Assembly (NCBI GenBank): GCA_963725615.1
Contig: CAVRZO010000010.1
Coordinates: forward strand, 124,001 to 188,000
From: JAIQFF01 sp963725615
Lineage (GTDB): Bacteria; Acidobacteriota; Terriglobia; Terriglobales; Acidobacteriaceae
Reading direction: 5' to 3'
Length of the DNA: 64,000 bases
Below the pieces are notes generated by a model, which ran no database searches, was not told the origin of the DNA, and saw only the letters and a program-made list of their open reading frames with translations. A program made the position numbers and the translations under genes. Below are positions 60,523-64,000 of this stretch, piece by piece (the first letter of the stretch is position 1; every line of letters begins with the position of its first letter).

Positions 60523-61068
60523 TCAGCGCGGGCGAGTTGTCAGACCGGCTTGCTTCCAGAGTTTGTCCCATTGCCAGATGCCGTACATGGCTTCGTCGGG
60601 CAAGCGGAAGCCGAGTTGGTGCGCAAGCATCAGGACCTGACCGCGATGATGCGCCTCGTGCGAGAACATGTACGCAAACATAGTTCCACCGGCGGGCCAG
60701 GTTCGCGCCCAACTGCCGCGCGAGAATTTTGTGACGCGACGATTCGGATCATCAGACAAAGCATCGGTCAGAATGCGTAGGCATTGTGTCGAACTCTTCT
60801 TGTGCGCGGCCGCAGCTTGCTTCATGGTGCAGCGGTTGGGAGGAAGTGGTGCGGGGCGCTTTAGATGCGGCGCGGAATGCTTGAGCCACGAGAGCCGGTT
60901 GTTATGAAGATGGGCGAAGATCGCGGCGACCGTCCGCCCCTCTCGTTTTGCCCCTGGCGGCTGCGCTCGCCATGCACGCGCATCGAGATGAGAAAGAATA
61001 AGCTGGTTCATTGCGTCATTGATCGCATAAGTCTCGCCCAGAACGTCGCCCAGATTAGTAGTCGCCAT
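60523..61068 (-). CDS. DinB-family protein
   Basis: 181 residues, four-helix DinB/YfiT-like fold: YAINDAMNQLILSHLD, IFAHLHNNRLSWL and the metal-binding HEAHHRGQVLMLAHQLG with a third His in HLHNN. The role is unknown; members include thiol-transferase-like and damage-linked proteins. GGAGGA precedes ATG 61068. It is 46 bases after the GH39 gene and converges with the reductase gene. Confidence 0.9.
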   Translation of the reverse strand: MATTNLGDVLGETYAINDAMNQLILSHLDARAWRAQPPGAKREGRTVAAIFAHLHNNRLSWLKHSAPHLKRPAPLPPNRCTMKQAAAAHKKSSTQCLRILTDALSDDPNRRVTKFSRGSWARTWPAGGTMFAYMFSHEAHHRGQVLMLAHQLGFRLPDEAMYGIWQWDKLWKQAGLTTRPR

Positions 61069-61114
61069 GTCGCTCCTCCGCCTGTGGAGCCAGGGTTCGA
61101 TGAGTGGTCCGAAC

Positions 61115-62818
61115 TTACTCCCACGCAATACGGATCAGAGAAAGCCCCTGCCTGGGCAAGGCAAATTGCAGATGTGCGGAACCTTCTGCGATCGGCATCC
61201 ATGCCGGGGAACTCAGAAGCTCCAATTGGCCCGCGCGTTGCAATTGTTCGTGCTGCTCCGCGTTCGGCGATTGCGGGGAGCCCATCTCTTTCCATACCGT
61301 GAAAGCGTTGCTGTGATCAAAATCAATGCGGAAGTGTTCGAGTAACCCCTGTCTGGTTTTTCCGGGGAGTCCGCTGACCACCAGGTCAATCTGAGCCGCG
61401 GCGGCCGGAAGATCATCGTCGTGGTAATTCCAGATCAGCACCGCCACCTGATGTTCCTTGCGCGTGGCAATCACGCCGATGTCGGGCTGTCCACGCACGC
61501 CGTCGCGGAGAACGTCCTCGGATCGCAAGGCACCTGCACTGTTGGCCTTCACGCGTACGTTGCCCAGTAGACCCAGCATGCGGAAAGCATTCAGTACGGG
61601 CTTGTCGACACCGTTGGTGGCCAGGGTGCGGAAGCCCTCGAAGTAAGGTTGGCCTTCGAATTCAAATGCCCAGGTCACGGCTCCTAGAAAATTGATGCCT
61701 TCACGCCTGGCCAGAAAGAGAATGCTGCTCAGAGTTTCAGCCGTGTATGCGGCGTACAACGGCCCGTTGCGATAGGAGTTCTGGGGATTGCTGCGAGCAG
61801 AGCAGGCCGCGCACCCTTCCGGGTCTGATTCTCCCAGAATAATAGGCGTGCGCCGCCACTCCGGAAACGACGCCACGATCTGAAAGCCCTGCTCGATCGC
61901 AGACAACTGGCGTGCGATGCCCATCTGCACGTGGTTTCCCTGCCACTTCGGAGCCCCCTTGGGATGAAAACTGATGAAGTCCAGGCGCGAGCCGACTTTT
62001 CCGCTCACGTAGTTTGGCTGGTGAGCACAATGGTCGAGAAACGATCGCAAGAATTCGGCCGCCTTGGGATTGGCCGGGCCGGTGCTGTCCGGTCCGCCGA
62101 CGCGGGCCTCTGGAAGCGCGCGCAGGACCGCATCCACGCTGAAGTCATAAAGTTTGAAATATTCCTCCGGCGTTCCCTTCCAGTAATCAATGTCGGGCTC
62201 GTTCCAGACCTCCCACAACCAGGTCTTTACTTCCGCATCTCCATAGCGCTCGCGGAGGTGACGGACAAATTGAAAGACGACTTCCGACCACTTCTGATAA
62301 TCCTTGGGAGGGTAGGCCCAGCCGGTGAAGATCGGGCCCTGCGGAAAATTGTGACGATAGGGTTCGGGATGAGTGGATAGCGCTTGAGGCATGAAGCCGA
62401 TCTCAACCAAGGGCTTGATTCCCGCTGAACGAAAGCTGTCGAAAATCTGGTCCAGTATGGCCCAGCTGTAGGATGGCTTTCCGGCAGCGTCCTCGCTGTA
62501 AACGCCGGTCGATCCCCACTTCAAAGAGGAGGAGCCATCGCCCGTGGTCAACAGATTATGGACCCTCACATAGGCGGGCTCTGAGCTGAGTGCTGCTAAC
62601 TCACCGAGCAGCCTCTTACCGTTTGCCGCGTAGGTGTAATTGGGTTCGTCGTAGCCGAAGTAATTCCAGATGGGCGATATCGCCCCCTGGGTTTGATCGC
62701 ATTGCACCTCGATGTTTACGCTCTGCGGGCTTTGCTGCGAACTCGCCGCTACCGAGATCAGCAGAAAAACCAGAACGCATCGAATAAAGACAACGGTCTT
62801 GAATCCCGGATAGTTCAT
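61115..62818 (-). CDS. GH39-family glycoside hydrolase
   Basis: 567 residues, exported (VVFIRCVLVFLLISVAASSQ). TIM barrel with the acid/base Glu in WEVWNEPDIDYW and the probable nucleophile Glu in PIILGESDPEGC, followed by a beta-rich C-terminal domain. GH39 enzymes include beta-xylosidases and alpha-L-iduronidases. Placed with uxaC and rhamnonate genes, a uronic-acid- or xylose-containing plant glycan is a likely target. Start overlaps the uxaC stop by 4 bases. Confidence 0.88.
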   Translation of the reverse strand: MNYPGFKTVVFIRCVLVFLLISVAASSQQSPQSVNIEVQCDQTQGAISPIWNYFGYDEPNYTYAANGKRLLGELAALSSEPAYVRVHNLLTTGDGSSSLKWGSTGVYSEDAAGKPSYSWAILDQIFDSFRSAGIKPLVEIGFMPQALSTHPEPYRHNFPQGPIFTGWAYPPKDYQKWSEVVFQFVRHLRERYGDAEVKTWLWEVWNEPDIDYWKGTPEEYFKLYDFSVDAVLRALPEARVGGPDSTGPANPKAAEFLRSFLDHCAHQPNYVSGKVGSRLDFISFHPKGAPKWQGNHVQMGIARQLSAIEQGFQIVASFPEWRRTPIILGESDPEGCAACSARSNPQNSYRNGPLYAAYTAETLSSILFLARREGINFLGAVTWAFEFEGQPYFEGFRTLATNGVDKPVLNAFRMLGLLGNVRVKANSAGALRSEDVLRDGVRGQPDIGVIATRKEHQVAVLIWNYHDDDLPAAAAQIDLVVSGLPGKTRQGLLEHFRIDFDHSNAFTVWKEMGSPQSPNAEQHEQLQRAGQLELLSSPAWMPIAEGSAHLQFALPRQGLSLIRIAWE

Positions 62819-64000
62819 CCGCGACCTCTGCCAATACTGGCCGGAGGAAGCTCCAACCCCAGATACTCCCGCGCATTACTGAAGCAGATGTTGCGAACCA
62901 TACTTCCGAGGAGCTTCTCGTCGTTTGGAAGCTCGCCGTTTTCAACGTCCCGTCCCAGGAGGTCGCAGAGGACACGGCGGAAATATTCATGCCGCGGAAA
63001 AGACATAAAGGATCGCGAGTCGGTCAACATTCCGACAAACCGGGAGAGGAGCCCAGTGTGGGAAAGCGCGTTGAGTTGCCATTCGATCCCCTCTTTCTGA
63101 TCGAGAAACCACCACGCGCTGCCGAATTGCAACTTGCCCGCGATTGAACCATCCTGAAAATTGCCGATGGCGGTGGCAAGAACATAGTTGTCCGTCGGAT
63201 TCACATTGTAGACGATGGTCTTGGGCAGAGCATGTTCCTGCTCCAGCAGGTCCAGATAGGCGCCCAGCGCTGCGGCCTGCTTCCAATCCCCGACACTGTC
63301 GTACCCGGTATCCGGGCCAGCCTCGCCTGCCCGGCGCGAATTTACATTGCGGAGTGCTCCCAGGTGCAGTTGCTTGGTCCAGCCCTTTTCAGCGTCCAGG
63401 CGCCCGAAGAATAACATCAGGAAGGAGGCGAACTCTTCTTGTTCGGTGTCGGTCGTGCCCGTACCGGCGCGGGCCTTGGCGAAAATGAGTGCGGCCTCGC
63501 GGTCGCTACATGGTGTGGCATGGCAGCGCGCCAGACCATGATCGGAGAGTCGGCCGCCGTTGGCATGGAAGAAATCATGCCGCTGCCTGAGTGCATCAAG
63601 AAAATCATTAAATGACCCCATTTCCTTCCGGCTCGCCTCCTGTAGGCGGTTTACCCAGGCATTCCACACGTCCGGAATGCCGATCCGCAAAGCCTTGTCT
63701 GGGCGAAATGTGGGATACATCCGAAATTCGGTGGCCGAAGTATTCAGCGTCCGGTGACAGGAAAGGTCGTCACAGGGATCATCGGTCGAGCAGACGGCTC
63801 GAACTTTGAATTTCCGGATTATCCCCTGCGCGGTAAGGTCTCCGTTTTGCAGTGCGGAGTTCGCACGCTCCCAAACACCGCTAGCGTTGCTTTCATCCAG
63901 CAGTTCACCGATACCGAAGTATCGCTTCAGCTCGAGGTGTGTCCAAAGATAGAGTGGATTGCGGAGGGTGTACGGCACCGTACGGGCCCACGCCAGAAAC
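62815..64000 (-). CDS. uxaC: Glucuronate isomerase, 5' end outside the window
   Basis: Converts D-glucuronate to D-fructuronate (or galacturonate to tagaturonate), cytosolic. The visible part covers about 395 residues: VPYTLRNPLYLWTHLELKRY, VCSTDDPCDDL, TFRPDKAL, HATPCSD, FGSAWWFLDQKEGI and the closing DSRSFMSFPRHEYFRR. The frame stays open to 64000 (FLAWARTV precedes VPYT), so the start and about 70-80 residues lie outside. First visible gene of the minus-strand unit uxaC-GH39-dinB. Confidence 0.95.
   Translation of the reverse strand, partial: FLAWARTVPYTLRNPLYLWTHLELKRYFGIGELLDESNASGVWERANSALQNGDLTAQGIIRKFKVRAVCSTDDPCDDLSCHRTLNTSATEFRMYPTFRPDKALRIGIPDVWNAWVNRLQEASRKEMGSFNDFLDALRQRHDFFHANGGRLSDHGLARCHATPCSDREAALIFAKARAGTGTTDTEQEEFASFLMLFFGRLDAEKGWTKQLHLGALRNVNSRRAGEAGPDTGYDSVGDWKQAAALGAYLDLLEQEHALPKTIVYNVNPTDNYVLATAIGNFQDGSIAGKLQFGSAWWFLDQKEGIEWQLNALSHTGLLSRFVGMLTDSRSFMSFPRHEYFRRVLCDLLGRDVENGELPNDEKLLGSMVRNICFSNAREYLGLELPPASIGRGRG

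Noticed and set aside
1..64000. tRNA or rRNA genes
   Set aside because: All intergenic gaps were read for GGTTCGAATCC-like T-arms and rRNA words; none was found.

Overview
The window looks like a chromosomal segment of an acidobacterium, most likely class Terriglobia (Koribacter/Terriglobus-like). The GC content is about 60%. It holds pairs of secreted VWFA proteins of the acidobacterial type, quinoprotein dehydrogenases, several small proteins of acidobacterial type, and many short palindromic intergenic repeats. This assignment is inference from gene content. No rRNA, tRNA or CRISPR array was seen.

Layout. 1-12.8 kb holds housekeeping genes: a frameshifted AsmA-like gene cut by the window edge, a membrane protein, guaA, a PQQ dehydrogenase with an internal cytochrome c domain, an SDR, a LacD-like aldolase, a membrane protein, and a minus-strand group DUF1015 - amidase - GerMN protein - rph. 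13-24.6 kb holds two VWFA proteins, a transsulfuration pair (cysteine synthase/CBS and cystathionine gamma-synthase/lyase), a VOC-SpoIIE phosphatase fusion with a methyltransferase, a large PAS/GAF histidine kinase, cutA, a phosphohexomutase and an FtsB/DivIC-like protein. 24.8-34 kb is a mosaic of small and regulatory genes: a pseudo-receiver/PilZ protein, two small proteins, a DUF4126 membrane protein, RibBA with an odd second domain, a DUF1697 protein, an FAD oxidoreductase next to a truncated gene, a MerR regulator, a ThiS-like protein, and dense repeats including a small MITE-like insertion.

34.1-47.7 kb is the respiratory complex I operon, nuoA-C-D-E-F-G-H-J-K-L-M-N, led by a good sigma70-type promoter. 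nuoB and nuoI are not in it. Three of its gene junctions carry word-like repeats, one carries a composite palindrome, and two repeat palindromes are read in frame inside nuoG and nuoL. 47.9-56.2 kb holds a lone Flp pilin, a LarA-like protein, an SDR, a cytochrome c-sorbosone dehydrogenase fusion, a Tat-exported multicopper oxidase, an HI0933-type flavoprotein and a secreted metallo-beta-lactamase-fold protein. 56.2-64 kb is a sugar-acid cluster. One tightly coupled plus-strand unit has an MFS carrier, an L-rhamnonate dehydratase, an AraD1/GguC (FAH-like) protein and a 3-hydroxyisobutyrate-dehydrogenase-like enzyme. Facing it is a minus-strand unit of uxaC (cut by the window end), a GH39 glycosidase and a DinB protein. 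Together they suggest use of rhamnose- and uronate-containing plant polysaccharides.

The most notable items are the complex I operon without nuoB/nuoI, repeats that have entered or altered coding sequences (nuoG, nuoL, the thiS stop codon), a 94-bp element with 16-bp inverted ends and a 5-bp target duplication inside another repeat, and several genes whose -10 box lies so close to the start codon that leaderless or nearly leaderless transcripts are expected.
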